DNA of 64,000 nucleotides from Chaunax sp. Z400 (taxonomy: Eukaryota; Chordata; Actinopteri; Lophiiformes; Chaunacidae): positions 11,637,401 through 11,701,400 of the forward strand of contig CM075206.1 in the NCBI GenBank assembly GCA_037577475.1, read 5' to 3'. Shown here piece by piece: positions 17,186 to 30,300 of this stretch. The notes below the pieces were generated by a model. It was not told the origin of the DNA, did not search any database, and worked only from the letters and a program-made list of their open reading frames with translations. Every line of letters begins with the position of its first letter. Position 1 is the stretch's first letter. Made by a program: the position numbers and the translations under genes.

Positions 17186-17404
17186 CCACGTAGAGCTGGC
17201 TGAACAGCTCTAGCCGTGTGTGACCTTGTGCAGGAGCAAGTCGAGATGTCCGATATGTCTGATCCAGCTGAAGGACAGCCTCTTTGACATTGCGCTCAGC
17301 CATCACGCGATGCCATTGGTCATCATTGAGGGGTGAGGCCGAATGCACAGTTAACTCCACGGGTCCGTTTCCGACATCGAAAGAGAAGGAGACGACTTTA
17401 GGAG
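17186..17404 (-). CDS. cntnap2: cntnap2 exon: laminin G3 central strands
   Basis: The 219-nt symmetric phase 1-1 exon has acceptor tctccgcag and donor GTAAGA. It encodes PKVVSFSFDVGNGPVELTV, then PLNDDQWHRVMAERNVKEA and GHTRLELFSQLYVG. The DDQWHRV turn and the GHTRLEL segment are LamG hallmarks and correspond closely to human CNTNAP2 (FSFDVGNGP, PLNDDQWHRVTAERNVKQA, GHTRLELYSQLFVG, from memory). The most variable stretch, about DQTYRTSRLAPAQ, has the same length as in human. The sense RNA turns CA-rich directly after the donor, which is unusual among these exons. Confidence 0.95.
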
Positions 17405-18416
17405 CTGCGGAGAGAACGCGGAGAAAGGATCAGTGCCTCTGAAATCTTAACTAAGATCACAACTTTCAAAAAAATCGTCCCTGGTCTGTCGTGGTCAGCT
17501 CTGCAGGTAAAAACTCTCACAGACAGTTGACTGATGCCAGGAACTGCTGGCTTTACATGACAAAACATTTTATTTTTGTTAGTGACCTTTTGTTGGGAGA
17601 GAAGAATGCATGAGAGGCAAAACAGAGAAAGGTTTGAAGAGAATGAGAGCATCAATAAAAAAGATTGTGCAGAGCACAAAGGGCCTTTGTTTCTGCAGGA
17701 TTAATTTTTAGCATTTTAAAGTGGATTTGTGCATGTGTGTGAGAGAGTGAGTGTGTTTGTGACGAATTAAAGAGGCATAAATGCTACAAACTTTATTGCT
17801 GTGCTTTAGTTAAGAGGCCTGATATTTAAAGTGACCAACAGGGGGCACTGTTATATATTTTATGACCACAAGAGGTCAAACATCTGGTCTCTCTCTGTGT
17901 GTGTATGTGGCTGTGTGCCTACCACCTGTCCATTGGTGAGGTCACTGACTTTCAACCTCTCTGATCCATCTATACACAGTGTTTGTGGGGTGTGTGTATA
18001 TTATAACAAAAAAGTTGAATCTATATGTCTGTGTTTTTATTTATTTATTTACTTTTTAAAAAACCTCCTGCAAGATCAAACTGCATATGATTTAAAAATA
18101 ATGGTTTTTACCAATTCTGGCATACACCATAAATATTTTTGCAGACAGATAAAAAAAGAAAAAAAAGAAAAAGAGAATAAAATTAAAAATAAGATGTCAT
18201 CTGTGTGTTCTTATTTCTGCCTCAACCTGATCCAATCAGGTAAATAATCTCTACAATTCTAGATATTATGAGATATTTTGTGACACCACAAACTATACAC
18301 ACTAGACAATATACTGTACATCTTCATATGGATAAATCTTAAAGCTGAGCATCACTCCTCTCATCTCTTCTAATTGTGAGACAGTCGTTTGGAATCAGAG
18401 TTTTAATCAGAGTAGG

Positions 18417-18418
<2 letters not shown>

Positions 18419-18457
<39 letters not shown>
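18419..18457. repeat. (GT)n microsatellite
   Basis: About 19 perfect GT units; the sense transcript of cntnap2 reads CA repeats here. Confidence 0.97.
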
Positions 18458-18459
<2 letters not shown>

Positions 18460-20629
18460 GATGAGGGGTGTTCATTAAATGCTTGGCACTGCATAACATG
18501 TTTTTGCTTTGACCTGTGAAAGGAATGAAGCAACAATGAGAAAATAATGAGGGAATAGCTTTTGCCGCTGGAAAGATGGTTTGTAATTGTCACATTAAAA
18601 CCCAATTTGACTCTTTTCTTCATGTTTGGTAGCCTTCTTCTGTGAGGCCGCTGTGTAAAAGCTATATATTCTGGATGGGGCCATATGGTGGTTATAGACA
18701 CCAGTGTGCCGCAGTCAGAGATTACAAATAACCACTCACTCTATATGTAACTGCTTGATTATGGATTTATTAGGCTCTGATATTAGAGTGGATAACTTTA
18801 TGTAGTGGCCAGCAGGGAAATTAACTTTCTTCTTTCCCTTTATCCAATCAATATGCCTGGTCATTTATACGATTTTTAAAAATTGATTTCATGTAATTAT
18901 CTTTTTTCATTACATCTATTCCTCCCAGTTGCTTAAACTCTTGCATCTCTTCTACAGTACAACGTTTCTTTCAGCGTTCCTCTCTTCTGTTGGCTTGTTT
19001 CACTTATTTATTCCATCGTTTGCCATGCTCTTTCATTTATTTTCTCCTATAATCCATCAGTCTTCTGAGTCTCTCTTCGCTTCCTTGTGCATCACTTCAT
19101 TCTTTCATTTCTTCACTGCTCATTTGTTTCATTTACTGTTTGCTTTCTTGCATCCTCTTACCTTTAAAAGTGAATAATCGGATCGCTTTGCCCTCCTTCG
19201 CTATACCACCTTTCCATCTGCTCTCCCCTTCATCATTTGTCCTTCTTTACTATCTTCCCTGATCTTGCGGACATTATCATTTCTACTTAGACGAGATGCA
19301 GAGACACCAGAAATCATCTCAGCAAAATCCTGTCTGTGTGCTGAGTGCATTAAAGGATAAGATAAATCTGAAAAGTGCTTAAACATTCAACTACCCTCAA
19401 TACACAACACACAACAGCATGTAGACAAATATATGCATGTGAGACACAGTGTACACACAGTGTATAAGCTCTCTGACAGGCTTTAGTGCACTGATTTAAT
19501 GTATGCAGAGAGCAGATCTGCAGGACAGGAAGCGACATCAGTTATTCTAAACGCTAAAAGAACATCTAACACATATCAGCATACACCAGCAGACACAAAG
19601 CCACAGCAATACTTATTTATAGCAGAGCTGAGCGGCATGAGAGCATGTGTTGGATTACTTGTGTGTTGTTTTATCAGCACTGCAAAGAAGGTTGGATCTA
19701 CAACTTATTTTTTCATACTGTCCACAGGCAGGAATGGAAAATAAAATGCTCTCAGATCTCAGAGCTCGCCTCATCTATTTGCATAGCCGTGATGGATGCC
19801 ATGCGTGTTGATGTATTTGTGAATGTAATTTTATGAGTGGGAGATATTCTTGCATGTTGGCCAACAGAAACCTCAGTAGATTTTTTTTTCCTTCTCTCTA
19901 TTTGTTTTTCTATTAATTCTTAAATAGGCAGGTTGAATGAGCCAAGTTCTAAATTATGCGTCGGCACAGATCAACCAAACAATGATAAATGGTGAAAGCG
20001 ATTGTGTGTTGTTTCTGTCTTTGTGTGAGAGATTGCTGCTTGTTAGGATGCGAATCCATACGTGTCTGTGTGTTTCTAATGTGAAGTCTCATTGTGCTGT
20101 TCATCTATTTTCAGATGACTGGCTGTGTATTATCCCTTCGAACTCTGTCCTGTTATATTTGTTAATTCTTTGTCATTTGTCTGTTAGCCTTTTTGCTCTG
20201 TTTTTCCACTCCTAGGATGCCTGGAACAGTCTGGCCCCCTTTAGTGGGAGCCAAGAACAGAGTGCCACAACAAACCTGCTGTTGTTGACAGTGAGATAAG
20301 ATTTAAAGCAAGTGAAGCTCAGCATCTTTTTGTGACAAAAAGGCTTTTCAAAGAAAATATTTCCATGCTTATCAGTGAAGAGCTTGCATGCTCAGGATGT
20401 AGGCAATCCTGCGTATTTCTTAGTGTGCACATGGAAAAGATATAATGAGATTAACTTCTGACAGTTTTCTGACAAGAGTCTGAAAAAAGTATTGTTGTTG
20501 GTTTCGTCCTTAGATAAGTCAGTTTTGCTGAAAGAGGTCAGAGGGACATAAAACAGCTTTAAATTGCAACAGCAGCAGAGACTACTGGAACACTTCACAT
20601 GCAAACTTTGTGTCTGTCTGGTCTTCACA

Positions 20630-20875
20630 CACTGCAAATTATTCTGTATTTACCAGGATTTAAAATCTTAGATCCGGAAACACGAGATAATTATCTTGTT
20701 TTAAAAGTTATTGACTAGTTTTCTTTTCTAATCTGGCCTTTATTTCTAGACTGAACAACATATTTTAAGATTTCTTGACAAGTAAAACAATCTCGCTGCA
20801 TGGACAGATCATTTTAAGACATTAAGACATTTACTGTATTTCTTGCATCTAAGCCGCTGTTTTTTTTTTGCAGTG
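20630..20875. mobile_element. candidate non-autonomous hAT-like MITE
   Basis: The block starts CACTGCAAA and ends with a T run followed by TTGCAGTG, giving short imperfect terminal inverted repeats of the CACTGCAAA type. The inside is AT-rich with TTTTAAGATTTCTTGACAAG-like motifs. I associate this arrangement with abundant non-autonomous hAT elements of teleosts. No coding capacity is present. I could not identify a clear 8-bp target duplication, so the edges and the family are tentative. Confidence 0.55.
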
Positions 20876-21739
20876 CATAAAAAAGGCAGTAATACAGTTT
20901 TATAAGCCAAGGTCTCTGGCATGAAAGTTGTTGAAAACATCTATAACCTTTGGGCAAGACTCTCACTGAACTTGGAGCCCCTTAAGGGTTCAAAACATGA
21001 CACATACATGCTTTCCACTGAGCTTCAGAGCTCCACCAGAAGTAAAGCTTTTCTGGTTTAAGGGGCCTTTATATCTGTCCTCAATCCTGTTACCAGTCCC
21101 CTCCACAAAACTTTGAAATGCTGCCTCTCAAAGGTGTCTATGCTACCTCTTACCATTATGATTCAAAGAGGAAGAGTGTCCACCTGAGTCTGCTGAGGTC
21201 ACAGCAATGTGTGCTTTTGAACACGGTCTCATGTGTGTTTTTGCAAGTGTGTTGGCCTCCTGCAGTAGCACAGCCATGCTATTCTGGCCTAATGCTAGTC
21301 ATTTCATGCCCTGACAGGATTGCAGCAGATACAGTTTTTGCACCAGCGAGAGGGAAGAAATTACACGTGTGTTCGTGTGTGAGTGTGCTGGCGTTTGTGT
21401 ACACGCAAGTCATTTCGCTATTGTGGGTCTAAGCATGTGCTGTGGGGCAAAAAGCAACATGATAGCAAGGCAGGAGGAGAGAGGAGAATGATGTGGGGGC
21501 ATTCTGAAAGCCTCGGGAAACACACATACACGCTCCCTATCTCCTCTGGCCTGTGGAGCAGCAGTGACAGACTAAATACTTATTGTATATTTGTGTATTA
21601 TTGTTTGCATGCTTGGAAGACATACACCAACCCTGGTTGGCAAACCTCTCAATGTATTTATGTAACCGGGGCAATTTTAATATAATCATAATTACACAAA
21701 ATCAGTTAAATTCTTGGCTATTTTGTTTGTACCTGGCTG

Positions 21740-22540
21740 CCAGGACCTCCAGCTTCTTCTGTGTCATCCCTCCTTATTTCTTCTTCACTAGTAACCCCTA
21801 TAGATACTGCTTGTCCTCTGACCTCTCCCCTTTTGATTTATCCCCGCATGGAAGAGGTTGGTTATCAATTACCAGTTATCTATTACCATCCTATTATTTG
21901 TTATACTGTAGTTTATATGTATATTTTTGTCCCAGCCTTAACTGTTAAGTGTCATGTATATGATCCTATAGTTTTTTTGGTTCCTTTTAGTTTGTTAGGT
22001 TCATTTCATGATTTAGTTCCTCTGTTTCCTGTTTTATTTTGTTAGCTTTATTCCTTGCCTTGTGTTTTGCTTTACACTTCCTGTTGTCTTCTCTTATGAC
22101 CTGTTTTACCCCTTTGGTTCCTGTCTGTGTTTCAGTCTTCTGTGTTTAGTTCCAGTTTGTTCCCTTTCCCTTTGCTCATGTATTCTCTGTCTATTAGTTT
22201 ATTGCTGCATCCTCCTTGTGTTTCCCCTTTAATATATTTTCCCTCCAGTGTGTGATTGTCTGCTTGTCTGCACCTGTTGTTGATTGTCTCCTCCTCCCTG
22301 TGTCACCTGTGTGTCATTCCCTCCTTACCCTAATGTATTTAGTCTGTGTGATTCCCTCTGTGAGTTGCCAGTTCGTCGTCAATGTCTGCTCTCATGTTCC
22401 TCATGTGTTTCCAGTGTTCTTCCCTCGAACTGCACTCTGCCCCTGTGTTGTCTGCATTTTGGGTCCTGCTTTTGTGATTCCTGACATTAAGTTAATATCT
22501 TTATATTTGTTCATCTATTTTAAGTTATTATAATGTCACT
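21740..22540 (+). repeat. T/C-rich block resembling a retroelement terminal region
   Basis: About 800 nt of T- and C-rich sequence with repeated words such as CCTGTTTT, TTCCTGT and GTGTTT, ending near TGTGATTCCTGACATTAAG. The style resembles the untranslated 3' part of dispersed teleost retroelements, but I cannot name the family. The open frames over it (21583-22533) have no domain and reflect base composition. Confidence 0.35.
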
Positions 22541-23226
22541 GCAGCTGCACGTTGTTTTGTTCATGCTGGCTTTACAGTATATATATGTACAGGTATGTGC
22601 TTGACTCTGTTAGATTAGCTGTAAAAATAAAATGAAAACCTCATGGAACTTTTAGTCCACAAACTACCTTACAGTACATTCCCGACTGTAATAGCTTTAG
22701 AAAAATCATCTGTCGACATTGTATCTATTCCCCGTTTGGCATTTTGACACAAAACTGCATGCTGGACACACCAGCAGGAAATGGTAAGCAAACACGTTTG
22801 ACACCAAATGTTCAAATCCCTTTGAATCCCAACGAAATGCAATTAATCATCAATAGACAGTGATGCTGTGCCAGGAAACCCCCTCACAATGCAGCTCTCT
22901 GAGAAACGTGAAGCGCAAGATTTTAATATTCTCGATCAGAGCGTCTCCACCGAGGCTTGTTAATTGTCATCAATCATAAATCTCAGAATTGACTTGAGAG
23001 AATGTAAAACAGGGTGGTGCAGTTGTTTGGCATTTAAAAGTTTTGATCTTCTCCTGTTGCCATCACTTTCAGTTACACACTGAGCACTGAAATGCATAAA
23101 ATGTATCCATTTAGTAGACAGCAGTGAGTATGTTTCTGTTGTGAGTTGTGGTACGAAAGGTTGTGAGCTTGTGAACGTTCAAGAGATTTTAAAACGGTGC
23201 AAGAATGACTTGTAGAAAAAAGAGGG

Positions 23227-23229
<3 letters not shown>

Positions 23230-23257
<28 letters not shown>
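23230..23257. repeat. (GA)n microsatellite
   Basis: Fourteen GA units, purine-only on the plus strand. Confidence 0.95.
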
Positions 23258-23261
<4 letters not shown>

Positions 23262-23488
23262 GTCTCTGTGGTTCTCTATCTGGGTGTATGAGCTTGTGTT
23301 TTGTCATCCTTGAAAATGGGTGATTTGGTTAAACAGAGGTTCATAATGGACATAATTATTGCATATGCCAATTACCTTAAATAAATGATTGCTCTCTCCA
23401 GCAATCACACAAAGTAGTGCACCATAATCAGGAAGCCAATTGACTGGTGTGTGCTTCTGCATCAGCCTGTGTGTCTATGTGATTTTGA

Positions 23489-23515
23489 GTGTGTGTGTGT
23501 GTGTGTGTGTGTGTG
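23489..23515. repeat. (GT)n microsatellite
   Basis: About 13 perfect GT units, roughly 160 nt from the donor of the exon at 23672-23842; CA repeat in the sense RNA. Confidence 0.95.
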
Positions 23516-23671
23516 GTGACAGGTTGCATCCAGCATTATAAGACTGACTGCTGGATTAAGCCTCACACTTGGCTGGATAAAGAGTCAGAGTGGGGGGGGA
23601 GAGAATGAGAGAGACACAAGTAGAGAGAGAAATGACTCTCATGGACACAGAGTCACTCAGCCTCGTCTTAC

Positions 23672-23842
23672 ATTTGAGCTCCAAGCGAATGAAGTCGGTG
23701 TTGCCGAGGTTTTCCAGAAAGACGCCGTAGGGTGCGCTGGTCTTGAAATAGAACGAGATGTCGGCGCTGGTCTCACCCTGGAAGGTGGCAAAGTGCAAGT
23801 AGGATGATGGGGTGGTGAATGACGCAGCATTCCAGTAGTTAT
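23672..23842 (-). CDS. cntnap2: cntnap2 exon: laminin G3 start
   Basis: The 171-nt symmetric phase 1-1 exon has acceptor tcttccag and donor GTAAGA. It encodes [20 protein letters not shown], then [26 protein letters not shown] and DFIRLELK, the first strands of LamG3. Human CNTNAP2, from memory, is nearly identical ([53 protein letters not shown]). The split asparagine codon (A|AT) joins it to the exon at 34573-34700, and the last base starts the serine codon completed at 17404. It is among the best-conserved exons in the window. Confidence 0.96.
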
Positions 23843-24459
23843 CTGGAAGAAAAAACAAGCAGCATATAACAAATCAGAACTGGCATTTCACATGCATCTA
23901 CTGTACCCTCCATTAGCACTACGGCTACACTATAACCCACTCTGATCTGATAAGCTGCAGAGTAAATTCATTGTAGGAATGGTTTCATTTCAAATGGTCA
24001 TGCCTTCATTTTCATTTAATTCCAAAGAGCTATCAATCTATTCTGGATAAAACATTCTTATCTCATGTCTATTGTTCAATGTGGCTCATTAATATCTCCT
24101 CAGTAAAAGTGATTTCATCCCATAAAACCCTATTTCTGGGCAGAGGCTTTAACATAGTCTGTAATTTCCTGGTACTTCTCTAGTATTCAAAAGGGGGTTG
24201 ATCATATCATAGCAGCAGAGAGAGACAATTTCTTTTCTTCTAAATGAGGACCAGAGAAGGGGACAAGGGTACGTGGACAAAGTCTTGGGGGGATTCCTCA
24301 TGATTTTTATGAAGTGAAACCAACAGCTGCTAATGAAGACAAAGTAGCAGCACGTTAAACAGCTGCTGATGAATTATCAGACTGTGGTTGATGAAGTGAC
24401 TTCTCTGCTCTCATCTCCTCTCGCCTTGCCATGTCTCCGCCTCGCTCCTATCACTCAAG

Positions 24460-24675
24460 GAAGATGAAGAGCAGGGAGGGAAGAAGAGGAGGAGCAGCAG
24501 TGGAGGGGAGAGGAAAGACGAAGGAGGAGGAGGAAAGATGGCAGGCACGGGCGAGAGGACAGAGTATTGAAGAAGCGGTGGAAAAGGGGGAAGGAGGGAG
24601 GGAGGATGACATGGGGAGGAGGAGGAGGAGTTGGGGGCACAAGGAGGACAGGAGGAAGAGGAGAAGAAGGCTAAT
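24460..24675. repeat. GGA-rich polypurine tract
   Basis: The plus strand is dominated by GGAGG, GAAGA and GGGAGG words. The sense pre-mRNA is correspondingly C/U-rich. The Arg/Glu/Gly-rich frame at 24431-24736 is a composition artefact. Confidence 0.8.
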
Positions 24676-26879
24676 ATATGTTATGTGCGATCTGTGGCTT
24701 CAGAGACTCTCTCCCATAATCCCCTGGGAGCAGTGAACACAGGAACAGTGCACAGAACATGTGTGTTAAGACTGCAGCCAGTGATTAACGTAGCTATCTG
24801 TGAATCAGTAAATTACTATTCTGATCTGACAGCAGCTGTGCAATCTACAAGATCACATCTTCATACTGTCGATTGTGTACGAACAACCGTCCAAGAAGAT
24901 TCAGTTTAAAGCAGCAGATCCAGAGAATGCGTGCCATTTAAAATTAGTTGCTGATTAACCTTCTGTCGAGGAACCAATCAAGGAATTGACCTATCATCTC
25001 ATCCCCACTTTGCCTCCTTTCATGCATGGTTTCATTTTTGTGTAGAAATGTGTTGTATGCATGTGTTTAGTGTCTCCTGGTTCTCCTCCCTTGCCTCACA
25101 TCCTGTCACCAGGGGCGAGGGCAGATAGTGCCAAAGGACACACGCATGCATGCATGACCACTTACGGATGCTGTCTTTGTGATTAGTGCGTTTGAAGCTG
25201 GAATACTGTTCATTTCTCTACGGGAGGGCCAACCAATTACTGAACAGGGTTAATTGGGGACTGAACAGGAGGAAGTCAGCAGAGGCTATAGAAACAAATT
25301 ACATTTTTACTCTGATATTCCATCATAGAAGGAAAACCAGGGGCACGCAGTCGGTGACACTCAGATGTACAATCACCGACTGTTCTGATTATTACAGCAT
25401 ATGCATCTTAAAGGTAGAATAACGATGGGTTGTCACAGGAAATGACCAAAAGTTCCATTGATACACATACAAAGAATTCTCTCTGTTTTCTTTTGTGCAT
25501 ATTGCATAAACAAAATCCCTCACAGAACAAATGCACAGATCACAAATACATAAGATGGGGGGAAAAAAAAAGAAAAAGCGCTGTGATATCTGTTTGTGCA
25601 CCCCGAATGAGACCTTAATATCTTTGAGCGAGAGTATAAAAAGGAGGCTGACAAAGACATAGAAGCAAAGAGGGACACAAAGAAATAGAAACACAGCCGG
25701 CAGGCGAGTCATGCCTCAGAGGGAGGGAGAGCGAACAAGAGGAAAAGAGGGAAGTGGGAGTTTAGAGAGAATGGACTCAAAAGAAATCCATAGTGTGAGA
25801 AGCAGAGGAGAACAACAAATTAGGGGTTTGACAGAAACTGAGTGTTGGAGAGAAAACAGTGTTAGAGGAATAAACATGGATGCCAAATCATGAACTTCAT
25901 ATTGCCCCTCTGCCAGATCCACAGATGGTTGGCTAGGCTCCGCAGCACATTTATCACTCCCATATTGAAATGTTTATCAAATGTTTCATAAACTGATCCA
26001 GCACATGAATGACTTCCTTGACTGAGACACAACAAATAATAAACTGTTGACCATTATGCCTGATACCATGCCAAAGGCATGACAAATGAGGTTTACTCCA
26101 CAACATTACTGACTGAAGTTCTATAAAATGAGGACATGAGACAGACTGGGTTACTATAACCCGCTGTTTGCAATCAAGCCATTTTTTAATTCATTCATAC
26201 GTAGAAGACCTGCAATATATCGAAAGAAGAAAGGCGCAAAGCTTTTAGGACAATGTCAATGGTTAGCGCTTTAAAGACTAATGAAATCTGAAGTGGTTTT
26301 CTTCACAAGCCATTGTTCTCCAACTGGTTGTCAAGGTGACACCGGTGCAATCCTCTTGTCACCTTGTCACACGGATGCCCTTTATCTCATTGGGTTGTGT
26401 CCCATTGCGGACAAGGAGAGTCAAAAGGATCTTGGATCTACTTTCAGGATGTCTATTCCCTATGTTGAGCTTCGTTTATTGGAGAAAGAGACTAACGGTC
26501 GACTCATATTTATTTTCTTTCTTCTTTCAAAGTTCAGATCAAAGGTCTTCCCTTGCTTGGTGGCGGCGTCTCATACCTCCCATCCTAGTGAACTCAAGAT
26601 TTGAAACCCCTATTAGAAACACTCTATAATGAATACAAGATTTGAGTGCAGAATACAAATACAAAATATAGTTCAAACCAGCACTTTGTAAAAGGGCGGC
26701 AGAGTTTTCCCTCTTGGTTGTTTGGTGCAGGGATGATGGTGATAAGAAAAATAAATAGCAGCTTAATCTGCACAGTTTTCAGGGAGGAAATAATTTCCCA
26801 GCATGCAAAATATTCCTCAGCCTTAAGTTCATGGGGAGCTTGAAACCAAATCTGATTAAAACTGTATTTTTAGCCATCC

Positions 26880-27060
26880 TTGTCTTTTGATCCACTGGAT
26901 GGATTGTCATTAACTTTGGCAGATTTATGGTGTATTCTGACTTTGGTGATCACCTGAATCTTCAGCACCACCATGATGCTGAAATATGTGTTTTAGAGTG
27001 AAATGTCTACACACGTATTGGAGGCTAAATGCAAAAACTATGACAGTGAATCCCTATAGA
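26880..27060 (+). repeat. decayed dispersed repeat of percomorph type
   Basis: Contains GGATGGATTGTCATTAACTT, GACTTTGGTGATCACCTGAA, AGCACCACCATGATG and GAGTGAAATGTCT. This series of phrases, in this order, I associate with a highly abundant non-coding repeat of percomorph fish. The copy is degenerate and its ends are approximate. Recognised from memory, not by search. Confidence 0.5.
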
Positions 27061-27306
27061 ACCATCCTTCAACCAGACAAGCCATGTTTAACACCCTGGC
27101 CTGTATCAATAAGGATTTATGATCGTAATTAAGAAATCGAGAGCACATCTGCAGCTACTCCATCCTCTTAAATTATCATTATTATACTATTATAATTTCT
27201 TTAGAAGCCTGCTGTGAACATCTCTTTGGACACATCAACTAATTTGACTGGTGTTGCATAAAACACTGAAAACAGCTGCTGACCTTGATTAGATGAGAGG
27301 AACTAC

Positions 27307-27329
27307 AAAAAAAAAAAAAAAAAAAAAAA
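27307..27329. repeat. poly-A run (about 23 A)
   Basis: A homopolymer run on the plus strand. No retroposon body is recognisable upstream of it. Confidence 0.9.
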
Positions 27330-30300
27330 GACACCGAAGCCCACTGAACTGTAGAGGCTGACATGATGGGAGATGTAGTTGGAGGTGACATTTGGGTCTG
27401 GAAGCCAACTAGATGATTCATCTGTCCATGCTTGACCAGATGGGTTATGATCTAGTCGTAGCAGATGGTAAGGATGACTGACTGCACTGTCTCAGGTCAT
27501 TAACAAGGATATTTTCAGGCACACACACAAGCACACATATTAAATACATGCAGTTCACATTAAATATACAGATTCATATACTGTTAATTGCGGGCAGAAT
27601 AGACAACACTTTTTACTAGAATAGCTCATATCTATAAACTCGTTGTCACACCACTCAGAGTGTGATACGATTGTGACATTTAGGATGTCCCGCCCGCAAG
27701 AGCACTTATTACTCAGTTTGCTGGGACAAACACACGCTGTATGATCTCACTTAACTTTCCCACATGCAACTAGTTCTGGTATCTCCCTTCAGGTGCACTG
27801 AGGCCTTTTCATCAAAGCTATAACAATAGTGTCATCTAACAAGAGAGAAGGCGGCGCCTATGTTGCAAGGTGATGCATCTGACTTAGTGAGCTTCCCTAA
27901 GGGGATGGCTCCGATATAACTGTTCAAAACACAACACTTGAATCTAAATATATAGATATGAAATTTGTTGAACTGTGGCACAGCACGCATTTATTTCTTC
28001 CTCGCTCGTTTTTAAATTTCCGTAGAGACTTGTATTTCATCTCATTTGTGCATAATTGAGCCATCTGTGGCATGTAATTTTATGGTCTAGGTACTGTATA
28101 TTCATATTAAATGTAGCATTTGAATCTTGAAGTAATTTGTGTCTGTCTTTTGGGACCCGCAAAGCCTTTATCAATCTCACTTTGAAATTAAGTTGCTTGT
28201 CATACATTTTTAGCACTAAGCCTTCAGAGATGAATCATATTAATGGAGAGACTGAAGGAAATGAAAGTCTATCAAAGAAAGAGGAAAAAAAGAGTAAAGT
28301 TTAATTCTTTATTTCATTTGTAATGCTCTGACAAAATGTGTAAACTTTAGTTTTTAAAAAGTTTAGTTCTTTCTTAATCCTCTTTTGGAACTGGATGAGT
28401 GATCATGAACATTTCACCACAGTTGAGGAGAACAAACATATGACCTCTCCATTTAGCTTTGTAATGATCACCTGTTCATTCTATGTTGGCAGCCATTCAT
28501 CTACTTGCAACATACCTGTACAATATTCATGGAATAGGCTATAAGGTTCATTACTGTTACTGAAAAATGGCTGACATATTAACAACGGATTTTATTATTT
28601 TATGTATTTTATGTCCACTGCAACAACTTAGGACATGTTCAGAAAATACTTGTAGAAAAGTCTCAACATTATCGGTAAAAAAAAAAAGTGAAGAGAAACA
28701 AAAAATGAGGAGGAGAAAACACAAACGGACTTCAGATTGTGCACCAAATATACAAATGTGTATTTCTTCTCCAGAAAAAAAAACGGTTTAAGTATAAAGT
28801 TGTTGTGCAAGTGGTATTTTCAAAACCCACATTTTTGCATTTTAATCTTTTTTTCTGCCTATAATCCACAATAAACAGGTAAATTCACAGACTTTATAAT
28901 TATGATGTTTTTTCAGATACCGACAGTTAAGAGCCCAAAGCCAGACTGTCACTGTCTTAAAAAGTATTTTAATATGAAGTCAATTAAATAGACACGATAT
29001 GCGGTAAACATGAACAGTGACAAATGGATACAAACCAATTAATTAGTTTTGAACTCTCATAGGTGACCCTTGTAAGTTTTCATTTGTGGTCAGTCATGAA
29101 GTGTGTCTCATAGCGGGTGCATTACATTACAATAATATAATGATATATGCTGCCTTGCTTCATTTGTTGTCATTTCATTCCCATCTATTAAAATGTCCAA
29201 ACCCTTTTAACATCAATAAATGAAACTAATTCCTCTCTGTCTGCCTGTGACTGTATAGGCTGCCATTCAACCAGCCATGGAAATGGGCTTCATTAATGCT
29301 GAGGCGTGCACACATGCATGCACACACACACAGAAAGCCAGATAGAAACACCCACAGAAACATGAACATGCACACACACGGACGCATAAGTACCTCCGAA
29401 CTAAAACTTTCCCTGACTGCCCAATACATTAGTCATTTGCCTATGAAAGCCCATTATGAGGCAGCCAATCATCATTGCTCTTACTGAGACAGAGCTCCCT
29501 GCACAGTATGAGAAGCATCAATCATACACCGAGTACCTATTCACGTGTGAAATTTTTAATTTATGTTTAATATGCCTTAATGGGCCAATATATAATGTAC
29601 GCTCCATGTTCCGGTGTCTTGGCCAACACTATTGCAAACATACCTCAAAGTCATCTTCATCTTAAAGTTACTTTGTTAATATGGTCACTCTCCTTCAAAA
29701 TGACAGAAGGACTCATTTTTAGTAATTATGTCTGCCATACTGCTACATGATAGAGCCACACACACAAACAGATGTGATGTCATGGGTCATTACATCATTA
29801 AATCACGGTTTGTTTATATGTTGGCAGCTCTGTGATGACGGGACATTAGCGAGAGTGGCACCAGATTGTTGATGAAGGGACCATAATGAGTGTGACACCA
29901 ACGAGGACCGAGGGCAGGTGTTTAGTCATGTTGTGCACCCTCGACATAACCAGGCCACTTCCTGTCTCCCGGACGAATGGACAGAAGAGGAGATGGATAA
30001 AAATCAGTGCATGAATGATGTGTAAACCATATCTATGCTAGTCTTAGTTCTGTTCTTTTGTTGTTTTAACCGGAGTCTCTCTGTAATAGAGGCAGAATGT
30101 ACATATCTGCACTCACGGCCAACTGAGATTACATAGCTCCACTCTATTATTCCCTTTTCAATGAAAAATGAGCAGTCAATAGATAATATGTGGCGCATTA
30201 TTATCGTAATGATCATGCTGCCTTGCACTAAAGATTAAATCCATGTTTGCTTTTCCTCTCTGCAGGATATTACTTCCTACAAAACCTCTCTGGTATTTCG

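Larger units (their letters stand above)
17405..23671 (-). other. cntnap2: cntnap2 intron with GT/GA repeats and a hAT-like MITE
   Basis: 6267-nt phase 1 intron inside LamG3. It holds (GT)n at 18419-18457, a pyrimidine-rich stretch at about 18915-19230, a candidate hAT-type MITE at 20630-20875, a T/C-rich dispersed-repeat-like block at about 21740-22540, (GA)n at 23230-23257 and (GT)n at 23489-23515. I see no gene in it. Confidence 0.85.

Noticed and set aside
21583..22533. Overlapping plus-strand frames rich in Cys, Phe, Leu and Val
   Set aside because: They follow the T/C-rich base composition of a repeat-like block; overlapping frames are open together and no motif is visible.
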